Of a stretch of DNA of 64,000 nt, positions 50,665 through 59,805 are shown piece by piece. The position numbers and the translations under genes are program-made. The first letter of the stretch is position 1; the number at the start of each line of letters is the position of its first letter. A model generated the notes under the pieces. It was not told where the DNA came from, made no database searches, and saw only the letters and a list, made by a program, of their open reading frames with translations. The DNA comes from Coriobacteriales bacterium OH1046 (lineage in GTDB: Bacteria > Actinomycetota > Coriobacteriia > Coriobacteriales > Atopobiaceae): NCBI GenBank assembly GCA_004010535.1, contig RQYE01000001.1, positions 434,001 through 498,000 on the forward strand, written 5' to 3'.

Positions 50665-52074
50665 ATGGCACGTACCCATGTGCAGGATATCAACCGCTCG
50701 CTCTACGACTTCGTCATGCCCGAGGTCGACGCCGAGCGCTACGCCGACGGCCTCACGCCCGCTATCGTGCGGGCCATCTCCGAGAAGAAGCATGAACCCG
50801 CTTGGATGCTCGAGATGCGCCTCGAAGCACTCGAGCGCTACCATACGATGCAAATGCCCGCCAACTGGGGCCCCTCCACCAAGGGGCTCGATCTGAACCA
50901 TATATCGACCTATGTTGCCCCCAACGCCAAACGCACCAACAGCTGGGACGATGTCCCCGCAGACATCAAGGAGACCTTCGAGCGCCTGGGCATCCCCGAG
51001 GCGGAGCGCGAGACGCTCGCCGGCGTGGGCGCCCAGTACGACTCCGAGATCGTCTACCACAACATGCGGGAGTCCGTGGCCGATCAGGGCGTCATCTACA
51101 CCACCATCGAGGATGCCCTCGCCGACCCCGAGCTCGAGCCCGTCGTGCGCAAGCACTTCGGCACGCTCATACCCATGACCGAGCATAAGTTCTCGGCCTT
51201 GCACTACGCCGTGTGGTCGGGCTCCTCCTTCGTCTACGTACCCGCAGGCGTCACCCTCCCCTTCCCGCTCCAGAGCTACTTCCGCCTGAACGCGCAGGGC
51301 GCCGGCCAATTCGAGCACACCCTCATCATCGTCGAGGAAGGTGGCAACCTCCACTTCATCGAAGGGTGCTCGGCCCCCAAATACAACGTGGCCAACCTCC
51401 ATGCCGGTGCCGTGGAGATCTTCGTGGGCTCCGGCGCGCACATGCGCTACTCCACCATCGAGAACTGGTCGAAGAACATGTTCAACCTCAACACCAAACG
51501 CGCGACGGTCGGCGCTGATGCCCACATGGAGTGGGTGTCGGGTTCGTTCGGCAGCCATGTCTCCTACCTCTACCCCTCCACGATCCTCGCGGGCGACAAC
51601 TCCGACTGCGAGTTCACCGGCATCACCTTCGCCGGCGCCACGCAGGACCTCGACACGGGCTGCAAGGTCACGATGAACGGCAAGAACACCAACGCGAGCG
51701 TGAACACCAAATCCATCTCCAAGGACGGAGGCATCAACACTTTCCGCAGCTCGGTCATCATAGGCCCCCGCGCCGAGAACGCCCGCGCGTCGGTATCGTG
51801 CCAGTCGCTCATGCTCGACGACATGAGCCGCTCCGACACCATCCCCGCGATGGACGTGCGCTGCGCGGGCGCGAGCGTGGGGCACGAGGCCACCATCGGC
51901 CGCATCGCCGACGAGACCGTGTTCTACCTCATGAGCCGCGGCTGCTCCGAGGGCGAGGCGCGCACGATGGTCGTGAACGGCTTCGCGAACCCCATCTCGA
52001 AGGAACTCCCCATGGAGTATGCCGTCGAGATGAACAACCTCATCAAACTCGAGATGGAAGGGGCGATCGGATGA
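50665..52074 (+). CDS. sufB: Fe-S cluster assembly protein SufB
   Basis: SufB is the scaffold subunit on which clusters form, with SufC and SufD. ATG 50665 lies one base after the sufC stop. The 469 residues include SEIVYHNMRESVADQGVIYT, YVPAGVTLPFPLQSYFRLN and FEHTLIIVEEGGNLHFIEGC. The beta-helix core with GHEATIGRIADETVFYLMSR contains the His and Glu conserved in SufB. The C-terminal helices are rich in MVVNGFANPI. All are family typical. Confidence 0.96.
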   Translation: MARTHVQDINRSLYDFVMPEVDAERYADGLTPAIVRAISEKKHEPAWMLEMRLEALERYHTMQMPANWGPSTKGLDLNHISTYVAPNAKRTNSWDDVPADIKETFERLGIPEAERETLAGVGAQYDSEIVYHNMRESVADQGVIYTTIEDALADPELEPVVRKHFGTLIPMTEHKFSALHYAVWSGSSFVYVPAGVTLPFPLQSYFRLNAQGAGQFEHTLIIVEEGGNLHFIEGCSAPKYNVANLHAGAVEIFVGSGAHMRYSTIENWSKNMFNLNTKRATVGADAHMEWVSGSFGSHVSYLYPSTILAGDNSDCEFTGITFAGATQDLDTGCKVTMNGKNTNASVNTKSISKDGGINTFRSSVIIGPRAENARASVSCQSLMLDDMSRSDTIPAMDVRCAGASVGHEATIGRIADETVFYLMSRGCSEGEARTMVVNGFANPISKELPMEYAVEMNNLIKLEMEGAIG

Positions 52075-53165
52075 TGGCAGGCACCATACAGCTCGCCCAC
52101 GTCAACACCCCTCCTGCGCAAACGTGGAATTATCTGCGCATCAACGACATCGCGATCGAGGTGCCGGTTCCCAGGGAGCAGGGCGCCGCCTTCAACCGGC
52201 TGCCCCGCATCTTCGACGGCATCGAGTGCGGCATCGGCGACGAGGCGCGCGATTGGATCGTCGCAAGCACCCCCGACGCCCGCTACATCGAGGTTCCCGC
52301 CCGCACCACGCGCGTAGATCCCATCGTGGTCGATATCGCCGCCGAGCGCGACACCGCAGCCGATACGGGCATCTGCGTGCGCGAGGGCGCCGAGGCCACC
52401 ATCGTCATCGTCGCAGGCGCGGCGCTTCCGGGCGAGGCGACCACGTCCGCCCTCACGCGCATCATCGCCGAGCGCTTCTCCAAGGTCCATATCATGGAGA
52501 TCATCGCCCTTAGCGGCTCGTTCCGCCATCTCGAGGGGCTCGGCGTGGATGCTGCGCACGGCGCCCATGTGGACGTGCGCCAGTATTTCCTCGGCGGCAA
52601 GACCGTCGCCGCGGGATTCGCCGCCAACCTCGCCGGCGACGATGCGACCGTCGAGCTCTCCTGCCGCTATCTCGTGGGCACGGGCGAGACCCTCGACATC
52701 AACCATATCGTGCGCGCCCGCGGCCGGAACACCCGCGAGGACATGGCCGTCTCGGGCATGCTCGCCGATGGCTCGACGAAGACGCTCCGCGAGACCATCG
52801 ATCTCATCCACGGCGCCAAGGGCTCGCAGGGCAACGAGGCCGAGACTGTCCTCATCGCAGGCGAGAACATCCGCAACAAGACCCTGCCCGTCATCCTCTG
52901 CGATGAGGACGATGTGGCGGGCAACCACGGGGCCACCATCGGAGCCATCAGCCCCGAGCAGCTCGCCTACCTGCAGGTGCGCGGTCTATCCGAGGATGAG
53001 GCCGTGGCGCTCTTCGCCCGCTCCATCTTCGACGACGCGCTCATCCACGCCCCCGAGGCCATCTCGGCGGCAGCGGTCGCGCAGCGCGCCGAGGCCGTGC
53101 TCGGTATCGAGGCCAGCCGCGATTCCCTCGAGGCGCTCGGCACCGATTTCTTCGGGGGGGTCTAG
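52071..53165 (+). CDS. sufD: Fe-S cluster assembly protein SufD
   Basis: SufD pairs with SufB in the SufBC2D scaffold and is needed for iron entry. The gene starts MMAGTIQLAHVNTPPAQTWN at ATG 52071, overlapping the sufB stop (ATGA), with GGAAGGGG upstream. The 364 residues form the SufBD beta helix: RYLVGTGETLDINHIVRARG, SGMLADGSTKTLRETIDLIH and ILCDEDDVAGNHGATIGAIS, which contains the conserved His. A C-terminal helical part follows. The N-terminal region is divergent, as usual for SufD. Confidence 0.94.
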   Translation: MMAGTIQLAHVNTPPAQTWNYLRINDIAIEVPVPREQGAAFNRLPRIFDGIECGIGDEARDWIVASTPDARYIEVPARTTRVDPIVVDIAAERDTAADTGICVREGAEATIVIVAGAALPGEATTSALTRIIAERFSKVHIMEIIALSGSFRHLEGLGVDAAHGAHVDVRQYFLGGKTVAAGFAANLAGDDATVELSCRYLVGTGETLDINHIVRARGRNTREDMAVSGMLADGSTKTLRETIDLIHGAKGSQGNEAETVLIAGENIRNKTLPVILCDEDDVAGNHGATIGAISPEQLAYLQVRGLSEDEAVALFARSIFDDALIHAPEAISAAAVAQRAEAVLGIEASRDSLEALGTDFFGGV

Positions 53166-53167
53166 CC

Positions 53168-54409
53168 GTGTCCCTTACCGAGAACGAGCTCGCCTCCATC
53201 CGTGAGAATCCCTACCGCGCCGATTTCCCGCTTCTGGCGGGTAACCCCGGCCTCGTCTACCTCGACAGCGCCGCCACCTCGCAGCGTCCGAGGAGCGTGC
53301 TCGACGCCGCCCTGCGTTTCTACGAGACCATGAACGCCAATGCCCTGCGCGGCCTCTACCGCCTCTCCGTCGAGGCGACTGCCGCTACCGAAGAAGCCCG
53401 CTCGCGTATCGCCCGCTTCATCGGCGCGGCAGACCCCGCCGAGATCATCTTCACCCGCAACGCCTCCGAATCGCTGAACCTTGCGGCGCGTTCGCTGGGA
53501 CGTCTGCTCCTCGGGCAGGGCGACGAGGTGGTCATCTCCATCATGGAGCACCACTCCAACCTCATCCCTTGGCAGCAGATCTGCGCAGAACGCGGCGCGA
53601 CGCTCAGCTACCTCTATCTGGATGAGGATTACCGCATCTCCGAGGACGAGCTCGCCAAGATCTCCCCGCGCGCCAAGATCGTCTCGGTGACGCAGGTCTC
53701 GAATGTCCTCGGCGTGGCGAATGACATCGCGGCCATCGCCGCGCGCGCCCACGAGGCGGGTGCCGTCTGCGTGGTCGATGGTGCCCAGTCGGTACCGCAT
53801 ATCGCCACCGACGTTGAGAAGCTCGGCTGCGACTTCTTGGCCTTCTCCGGCCACAAGATGCTCGCCCCCATGGGCATCGGCGTGCTCTGGGGCACGCGCG
53901 CGCTGCTCGAGGCCATGCCCCCTTTCCTCACGGGAGGCGAGATGATCGATTCCGTCTCCGAGCAGGGCGCCGTCTGGGCACCGCTTCCCGCCAAATTCGA
54001 GGCGGGCACCCAGAACGGGGGCGGCATCGTCGCGCTCGACGAAGCCATCGCCTACCTCGAGGGCATCGGCATGGCAGTCGTCGAGCGGCGCGAGGCCCTG
54101 CTCGCCCGAGCCCTCGCCGATGCCCTCTCGGCCCTGCCCTTCATCGATATCGTGGGACCGGCCGAGGGAGAGCGCCATATCGGTTCGGTCGCCTTCAATG
54201 TGCGCGGCGTCCACCCGCACGATGTTGCATCGCTACTCGATATGCATACCGTGTGCATCCGCGCGGGCCATCACTGCGCCGAGCCGCTCCTCAAGCATCT
54301 CGGCCAAAACTCCACGTGCCGCGCAAGCGTAGCCCTCTACAACGACGCATCCGATATCGACCGCCTCGTCGACGGCCTCGAGAACGTTTGGAGGGTGTTC
54401 AATGGCTGA
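53168..54409 (+). CDS. sufS: Cysteine desulfurase SufS
   Basis: SufS is the PLP enzyme that takes sulfur from cysteine as a persulfide for cluster assembly. It starts at GTG 53168, 2 bases after sufD. The 413 residues show VYLDSAATSQRP, VVISIMEHHSNLIPW, the PLP Lys230 in AFSGHKMLAPMG and the catalytic Cys370 in CIRAGHHCAEPLL. The short loop around Cys370 is the group II (SufS) form, which needs a partner such as SufU. sufU follows with an 8-base overlap. Confidence 0.96.
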   Translation: MSLTENELASIRENPYRADFPLLAGNPGLVYLDSAATSQRPRSVLDAALRFYETMNANALRGLYRLSVEATAATEEARSRIARFIGAADPAEIIFTRNASESLNLAARSLGRLLLGQGDEVVISIMEHHSNLIPWQQICAERGATLSYLYLDEDYRISEDELAKISPRAKIVSVTQVSNVLGVANDIAAIAARAHEAGAVCVVDGAQSVPHIATDVEKLGCDFLAFSGHKMLAPMGIGVLWGTRALLEAMPPFLTGGEMIDSVSEQGAVWAPLPAKFEAGTQNGGGIVALDEAIAYLEGIGMAVVERREALLARALADALSALPFIDIVGPAEGERHIGSVAFNVRGVHPHDVASLLDMHTVCIRAGHHCAEPLLKHLGQNSTCRASVALYNDASDIDRLVDGLENVWRVFNG

Positions 54410-54872
54410 GCTCGATCTCTACAATGCCCAATTCATGGATCACGTCCATAATCCTGATTACAAGTACCAGATGGAAGACGCCACCTGCAGCCACGAGGGC
54501 ATCAACCCCTCCTGCGGGGACGAGCTCACCTTCTCGATACGCCTCGCCGACAGCGGCACCATCGAAGAGGCCGCCTTCACCGGCCGCGGCTGCGCCATCT
54601 CCCAAGCATCCGCCGACATCATGAGCGATCTCGTGATCGATAAGACGCCCGAAGAGGCCGTCGGGCTCTGCCGGCTCTTCATGGGCATGGTGCGCGGCGA
54701 GATAACCGATGCGGACGAGCTGGAGCGGCTCGACGAGGCGGTGCTCCTGCGCGATATCTCGCATATGCCGGCGCGGGTGAAGTGCGCCGAGCTGGCATGG
54801 CGCACCCTCGAGGAGATGCTCGAGAAGCGCTGCCCTGATACCGCGAGCGCTGAGGTGGGCCGCCATGGCTGA
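54402..54872 (+). CDS. sufU: SufU, zinc-dependent sulfur acceptor
   Basis: SufU takes sulfur from SufS in Gram-positive bacteria. The 156 residues have the IscU-like fold with all zinc ligands: Cys38 and Asp40 in NPSCGDELTF, Cys64 in GRGCAISQAS and Cys128 in PARVKCAELAW. The 18-20 residue insertion between the second and third cysteines that marks SufU is present (KTPEEAVGLCRLFMGMVRGE). It overlaps sufS and the following regulator gene by 8 bases each. Confidence 0.94.
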   Translation: MAELDLYNAQFMDHVHNPDYKYQMEDATCSHEGINPSCGDELTFSIRLADSGTIEEAAFTGRGCAISQASADIMSDLVIDKTPEEAVGLCRLFMGMVRGEITDADELERLDEAVLLRDISHMPARVKCAELAWRTLEEMLEKRCPDTASAEVGRHG

Positions 54873-55296
54873 GATGTTCTCGACGAAGGGCCGCTATGCC
54901 CTGCGTACCATGGCCGACATCGGATCCCATGAGGGCTGGGTCTCGCTCGGCGACATCGCCGAGCGGCAGGGGATCTCGCGCAAGTACCTTGAGCAGATCA
55001 TCGCCCTCATGAGCAGGGCAAAGCTCGTCACCAGCCAGCGCGGCAAGCATGGCGGCTACCGCCTCGCCCGCCCGGCGCATGAGTACACCTTGGGTGAGAT
55101 ACTGCGTGCCGCCGAGGGCAACCTCGCGCCCGTCTCGTGCCTCGACTGCTCGACGGGTGTCCTCTGCCCCAAGATCGAGAGCTGCACCACGGTCGATATC
55201 TGGCGCGACCTAGGCAAGGTGACCTCCGCCTTCCTCGACAGCAAGACGCTCGCCGACCTCATCGGACCCGACGGCGCCGGCGTTTGCCCGCTGTAG
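54865..55296 (+). CDS. Rrf2-family Fe-S regulator (IscR/SufR-like)
   Basis: This 143-residue winged-helix regulator of the Rrf2 family starts MAEMFSTKGRYALRTMADIG and has the DNA-recognition region SLGDIAERQGISRKYLEQII. The cluster-binding cysteines are in CLDCSTGVLCPKIESC, a richer spacing than E. coli IscR. A 2Fe-2S cluster probably tunes repression of the suf promoter. Here the regulator is the last gene of the operon and overlaps sufU by 8 bases. In many bacteria the equivalent regulator comes first. Confidence 0.9.
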   Translation: MAEMFSTKGRYALRTMADIGSHEGWVSLGDIAERQGISRKYLEQIIALMSRAKLVTSQRGKHGGYRLARPAHEYTLGEILRAAEGNLAPVSCLDCSTGVLCPKIESCTTVDIWRDLGKVTSAFLDSKTLADLIGPDGAGVCPL

Positions 55297-55311
55297 CAGA
55301 CACGGTACAAT
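55284..55311 (+). promoter_or_regulatory. Promoter of GT2 gene inside end of Rrf2 gene
   Basis: TTGCCC (55284-55289), 16 bases and TACAAT (55306-55311) overlap the Rrf2 stop. Transcription would start at about 55318, on an ATG, so either a leaderless or a 27-base leader mRNA would result. Confidence 0.55.
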
Positions 55312-55344
55312 GGAACCATGCTGGCATCGGAGAAGGCGCACCAC

Positions 55345-56022
55345 ATGAACGTACTGGCGGTGATCCCCGCATACAACGAAGAGGCTTGCCTCGAGGATAC
55401 CGTTGCGCATCTTAAGGATGCATGCCCCGACGTCGACCTCCTCGTCATCAACGATGGCTCGCGCGACCGCACCGAGGACATCTGCCGCTCGAACGGGTAT
55501 CCGCACCTCACCATGCCGGTCAACTGCGGCCTTGCCTGCGGTTTTCAGACCGGCATGCGCTATGCGTTGGAGCATGGCTACGATGCGGTGGTCCAGTTCG
55601 ATGCCGATGGCCAGCACCTTCCAGAATACATTCCCGCAATGGCCTCCCATATCGCGCAGGGAGCGGATATCGTCATCGCATCACGCGTGCTCGCAGGAGA
55701 GGGACCTGTCGGCGCGCGCGGCATCGGCTCCGCGCTCATCTCGTGGCTCATCAAGATCACGACCGGCACGCGTATCACCGATCCCACATCGGGCATGAGG
55801 ATGTTCGGCAGAGATCTCATCGGGATATATGCCGCGAGCTTCGATCTGGCACCCGAACCCGATGCGGTGGCCCTGTTCGCGCGCAAGGGCAGGCGCATCG
55901 TCGAGATCCCCGCGCGCATGCGGGAGCGGCAGGGCGGCACCAGCTATTTCGACATGGCGAATATCATCCGGTACATGTCGAGGACATGCCTTTCCATCCT
56001 GCTCTTCCAATGGTTCAGATAG
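55345..56022 (+). CDS. GT2 family glycosyltransferase (dolichol-P-mannose synthase-like)
   Basis: This is a 225-residue GT-A transferase that probably moves a sugar from a nucleotide donor to a polyprenyl phosphate. It has MNVLAVIPAYNEEACLEDTV, LLVINDGSRDRT, the metal-binding DAD in VVQFDADGQHLPEYI and FRDLIGIY-type FGRDLIGIYAAS. It ends near LLFQWFR with no membrane anchor. The start at 55345 has GGAGAAGG upstream. An in-frame ATG at 55318, right at the predicted transcript start, would add 9 residues. It is followed after 8 bases by a DUF2304 gene, a common partner of such enzymes. Confidence 0.88.
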   Translation: MNVLAVIPAYNEEACLEDTVAHLKDACPDVDLLVINDGSRDRTEDICRSNGYPHLTMPVNCGLACGFQTGMRYALEHGYDAVVQFDADGQHLPEYIPAMASHIAQGADIVIASRVLAGEGPVGARGIGSALISWLIKITTGTRITDPTSGMRMFGRDLIGIYAASFDLAPEPDAVALFARKGRRIVEIPARMRERQGGTSYFDMANIIRYMSRTCLSILLFQWFR

Positions 56023-56030
56023 GAGATCAG

Positions 56031-56390
56031 ATGTCCGGTGCGCTTCGCATCCTTCTCATCATCGGCGCTGCGGTAACGTTTCTCATCGTCGTCGGCCGCG
56101 TGCGCAAGGAGATGATCCAGATCGAGGACTCCGTCTTCTGGATCGTCCTCGCAGCCGTCTTGGTACTGTGCGCCGTCTTTCCGGGGATCCCGACGTTCTT
56201 CTCGAATCTGCTCGGCTTCATGTCGGCGAGCAATTTCGTGTTCCTCGCCGTGATAGCGATCCTCCTCGTCAAGGAGTTCTCGAACTCGGCCGAGATCTCC
56301 AAGCTCAAGCACAAGGTCGATCTCCTCGCACAGAGCATCGCGCTGCACGAGGAGACAACCGGCGACTTGCGTGTTGGGCAACGGGACTGA
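56031..56390 (+). CDS. DUF2304 small membrane protein
   Basis: This 119-residue protein with three hydrophobic helices (SGALRILLIIGAAVTFLIVV, FWIVLAAVLVLCAVF, NFVFLAVIAILLVKEF) and a charged C-terminal helix matches the DUF2304 plan. AGGAGA precedes the ATG at 56031. Proteins of this family sit beside GT2 lipid-sugar synthases and may act with them in the membrane. The biochemical role is unknown. It converges on licD with only 10 bases between. Confidence 0.82.
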   Translation: MSGALRILLIIGAAVTFLIVVGRVRKEMIQIEDSVFWIVLAAVLVLCAVFPGIPTFFSNLLGFMSASNFVFLAVIAILLVKEFSNSAEISKLKHKVDLLAQSIALHEETTGDLRVGQRD

Positions 56391-56400
56391 CCGAGACGGG

Positions 56401-57279
56401 TTACCGGAGGACGTCGCCGAGCCCATCGCCGAAATCGAGATGGGCGGGGCAGTGGTTCACGCGCTCTTCTTCCGGCGGGATCCGCATGTAGTCTCCGTAG
56501 ACCGGTCTCAAAAGCCTATCGGGGTCTTTCGGCCCGCGGATCGTCGTCCCGGCGAACGGCAGGTCGGGTCCTTCGAATTGATCCGGGGAAAGGAGGTTCT
56601 TCCGCGGATCGATATCGAAGAACGTGGTCATCTGCGCGCTGCAGGCATTCCTCTGGTCGGCCTGCCTGTTCTTCGACTCGAAGTAACGGAAGACATCCGC
56701 ACCTCTCACCCTGAGAAGCGCGATCCCCCCTCGTGCGGCCCTGCACAGAGCTTTCGCAGCGTGGTATCTCCAGCCTTCAAGCGGGATGCGGGGATCGCGG
56801 TAGCAGAGATAGAGCAGCCTGCGCAGGACATCAGCCCGACGTATCTCCCTCTCCCGCTCCCTCTCGTCATCCGGAACATGATCGAAGGGGAAGATGTCGA
56901 TGCTTATCCCCGGCTGCCATCCGATATCGTCCTCCGCGAAGATCGTTCCCTTCCTATAGAAGATCGGGACGGTGTTCGCGCAGTCGGGATGATGGGCTGG
57001 ATCCATGTAGCCCCACGCCATCTCGGGATGCTCGTCGCAGTAGGCTACGAAAGCCGAGAAGTCCTTCCGGGGCATCGCCACGTCGATATCGTCATCCCAC
57101 GGGATGGGGCCGCCATGGCGAAGGGCGCCTATGAGCGCGCCGTAATGGACGAAATAGCGCAGGCCGAGTTCGCGGCATATCCCGTCGAATGCCTTCAATA
57201 CCTCCAGTTCGGCGGCTTGGAGCCTGCGCAGGACATCCGGATCATACTGACGATATGCTCTATCGGCCACGTCTGGCAC
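56401..57279 (-). CDS. LicD family phosphotransferase
   Basis: LicD proteins add phosphocholine or related diphosphonucleoside-derived groups to surface glycans. The 292 residues have a nucleotidyltransferase-like fold with YFVHYGALIGALRHGGPIPW and the metal-binding DDDIDVAMPRKDF. ISIDIFPFDHVPDDERERE and a C-terminal RLLRPVYGDYMRIPPEEERV follow. It is the last gene of the minus-strand glycan cluster. No choline uptake genes (licABC) are in the window, so the transferred group is uncertain. Confidence 0.85.
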   Translation of the reverse strand: MPDVADRAYRQYDPDVLRRLQAAELEVLKAFDGICRELGLRYFVHYGALIGALRHGGPIPWDDDIDVAMPRKDFSAFVAYCDEHPEMAWGYMDPAHHPDCANTVPIFYRKGTIFAEDDIGWQPGISIDIFPFDHVPDDEREREREIRRADVLRRLLYLCYRDPRIPLEGWRYHAAKALCRAARGGIALLRVRGADVFRYFESKNRQADQRNACSAQMTTFFDIDPRKNLLSPDQFEGPDLPFAGTTIRGPKDPDRLLRPVYGDYMRIPPEEERVNHCPAHLDFGDGLGDVLR

Positions 57280-57344
57280 CTCTCATGCGGACTCGTCGGC
57301 GAAAAAAGACGGTAGAACGGGGATCGCTCAGGAGCTTCGCCCCA

Positions 57345-58493
57345 TCAACGCAGCTCCTCCGCAGAACCCCGGCTGCTCAGCCTAGCATAGATCGAGTACA
57401 GCTTCTGCGCACAGTCAGCGATATCATATCCGGCATCCGCGACGATCCGCATCCCAGCGCGTCGATCATCCTGCGCATGTCTACGGGCGGTCGAGACGAC
57501 GGCGTCCGCCCACGCATCGGCTCCGAGAGATAAGCTCAAGATTCGCGCGCGGTCCGAGAGCACCGCATCATGGGGAATTCCCTCGCTGAAAAGACAGGGC
57601 AATCCAGAAGCCTGGGCTTCGATACTCACCAAGGGGAGCCCCTCTGCATGAGAAGGCAGGACGAAGATATCCATTGCAGATAGGATCGCGGGGATATCAT
57701 CCCTCACCCCCAACATCAACACGCGATCTGATAAGCCAAGCTCCCCGGCCCTCTGCTGCACCTCGTCCTCGAGCTCGCCCCGTCCGATGAGGAGCAGCTT
57801 CGCCGAGTCATCTCTCCCCACCACGTTCGCGAACAGATCCAAGAGGAACACGTGATTCTTCTGATATGTCAGCCTCCCGATATGGCCCACGAGAAGATCG
57901 TCTCCCACGCCGAGGTCATGCCGGATTTCTCTACGCGCCTCCGCCGAGAAGGCAAATGCAGCCGAATCGATTCCGTTGGGCAGAAAACTGAACCGGTCGG
58001 ACTCGACTATCCTCTCTCCGAAGCGATCGACGCCGGCCTGCCTCGAGCATCCTATGAAATAGTCCGCAACCCATCTGACCGGTCGGGCCACAAGATCGAA
58101 CGCGAGAGCTTGGAGCGGGGGCGTGGACCCTTTCGTATTATGGCTGTGGGCGACGGCGGAAGAACCGCATCTCTTCGCCTCGGCAAGATAGATTGCGGCG
58201 CAGCTTCCCTGATGCCCGTGCACTATGTCATAGTGCCGAGCCGAGCCGAACAAGCGCTTGCAGGCCTTCCTATACGCAGCATAGTTAACACCGGTAAAGG
58301 CTGGAAGACGAAGGATCGAACCCCCACGCGATAGTATCTCCTCATCGTAGTCGCCGACCTCATCGGTGTGCACCGCAAAATCGAACGTAACCTCATCGGA
58401 GGGGATAGCCCGGAGAAGGTTCATGAGGAGCGTCTCTGCTCCCCCCCGATCCATCTTGCGGATGACCTGCAACGTCCGAATGGCAGCCGCCAT
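57345..58493 (-). CDS. GT4 family glycosyltransferase
   Basis: This 382-residue GT-B enzyme resembles EpsF-type capsule transferases. The N-terminal acceptor half begins LQVIRKMDRGGAETLLMNLL and contains DIVHGHQGSCAAIY. The donor half has GHIGRLTYQKNHVFLLDLF, LLIGRGELEDEV and LGVRDDIPAILSAMDIFVLP. The Glu motif PSHAEGLPLVSIEAQASGLP follows. It lies 15 bases after the flippase gene. Sugar and linkage cannot be predicted. Confidence 0.88.
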   Translation of the reverse strand: MAAAIRTLQVIRKMDRGGAETLLMNLLRAIPSDEVTFDFAVHTDEVGDYDEEILSRGGSILRLPAFTGVNYAAYRKACKRLFGSARHYDIVHGHQGSCAAIYLAEAKRCGSSAVAHSHNTKGSTPPLQALAFDLVARPVRWVADYFIGCSRQAGVDRFGERIVESDRFSFLPNGIDSAAFAFSAEARREIRHDLGVGDDLLVGHIGRLTYQKNHVFLLDLFANVVGRDDSAKLLLIGRGELEDEVQQRAGELGLSDRVLMLGVRDDIPAILSAMDIFVLPSHAEGLPLVSIEAQASGLPCLFSEGIPHDAVLSDRARILSLSLGADAWADAVVSTARRHAQDDRRAGMRIVADAGYDIADCAQKLYSIYARLSSRGSAEELR

Positions 58494-58508
58494 GAAAGCC
58501 GTCCCTTC

Positions 58509-59759
58509 CTATTCTCCCGGCCTGTGCGCCAAGACGGAGCGCATCGGGATACGGTAGCTTGCAGCAAAGATCGCGAACATGATTCCGTATACCACCGCAT
58601 ACGAATACGCCGCTCCCATAAGACCCCACGCATCGACCATCGCCTTAGAGACGGGAAAGCAGATGAGGGCCACAAAGCAGTACACGGCAAGCACGATCCC
58701 CTGCTTCCTCATCACGATGAATACGTTATAGAAAACCAAGGATGCGGAGGCGAGGCCGCTTCCGACCAGGAGAACGAGGAGGCAGGGGGTCCGCCCCTCC
58801 AAGTCCATCCCGAACACCATTTCCAGAAGAGGAATACCCACTGCACCGGCGGCGAGCATGACGAGAATGGAAACGATCAAGACTCCGGCGAGCAGCTTTA
58901 CGATCCTATCCCTGAGCTTCGATAGTGCAGAGACGCGCCAATACTCGGCCAGGGCGGTCAGAGACGGGCGCAGGAAGAACAGCACGAGCAGGTTGATGGC
59001 GAATGACGGCATGAAGAGAATATTGTAAGCTGCCTGCAGCGAGGCGACGGAAGACTGCTCGATGGCGAATTTCGTGATGTTCGCAATATAATTCGAGCAA
59101 AAGGCTGCCAGAAAAAGCGGAAACAGGCTCCAGAAGATACCGGCGAGGTCGTTCAGCGAGAAGTCCGGCAAACCCAGGGAGACGTAGCGCTTCGTCATCA
59201 TCAGATTGTAGGCGTTGCTGAAAATGATCTTCCCCACGGTTGCGAGAGACACGGCCAAAAGGACATCCCTGCCCAGCACAAGCGAGACGATGAGGATCGC
59301 CGTGGACAGCACCGCTTGGCAGAAGACCGAGAAGCCGGCCACCTCGAGCTTCCCGTTCTTCTGGAAGAGGGCGAAGAAGTACTCGTTGAATGCGTCGACC
59401 AACTTGAAGCAGCATAGCGCTATGGTCAGATAGGCGCTGTAGGGAGGGAGGCTGCGGATCAGAACATACGCCAGTCCGGAGATCAGCATCAGGGCGCAGG
59501 AGCATATCTTGAAGGCAAGGTACTGCTCTGCAGAGAATCGATCTGCGGCATCCGTCGTGAAGAACGTGGTGGCCTCGAAGACGCCGATGGTCCATAGGAC
59601 CTGCGCGGCGGCGAAGGCCACCGAATAGGTGCCCGCGATCTCAGCCCCGCAGATCCTCGTGACCGCGATGAGCAGCACGAAGGATTGGAGCGCCATCGAG
59701 GTGCTTCCCGCAGCATTCCAGAACAGGCCAGCCTTGCTTTGCTTGATGCTATCCGACAC
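58509..59759 (-). CDS. Wzx-type polysaccharide flippase
   Basis: This 416-residue MATE/MOP-superfamily membrane protein has about 12 hydrophobic helices. It starts KAGLFWNAAGSTSMALQSFV with the phrase common to RfbX/Wzx flippases. It would flip lipid-linked oligosaccharides across the membrane. The gene is part of a tight minus-strand set with two GT4 genes, licD and a large membrane protein. Base composition is slightly AT-richer than in the housekeeping genes. Confidence 0.87.
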   Translation of the reverse strand: MSDSIKQSKAGLFWNAAGSTSMALQSFVLLIAVTRICGAEIAGTYSVAFAAAQVLWTIGVFEATTFFTTDAADRFSAEQYLAFKICSCALMLISGLAYVLIRSLPPYSAYLTIALCCFKLVDAFNEYFFALFQKNGKLEVAGFSVFCQAVLSTAILIVSLVLGRDVLLAVSLATVGKIIFSNAYNLMMTKRYVSLGLPDFSLNDLAGIFWSLFPLFLAAFCSNYIANITKFAIEQSSVASLQAAYNILFMPSFAINLLVLFFLRPSLTALAEYWRVSALSKLRDRIVKLLAGVLIVSILVMLAAGAVGIPLLEMVFGMDLEGRTPCLLVLLVGSGLASASLVFYNVFIVMRKQGIVLAVYCFVALICFPVSKAMVDAWGLMGAAYSYAVVYGIMFAIFAASYRIPMRSVLAHRPGE

Positions 59760-59805
59760 GAACCTGAGCCATCCATCCTTCGGAACAGAGCGACTAGATG
59801 ATTAT

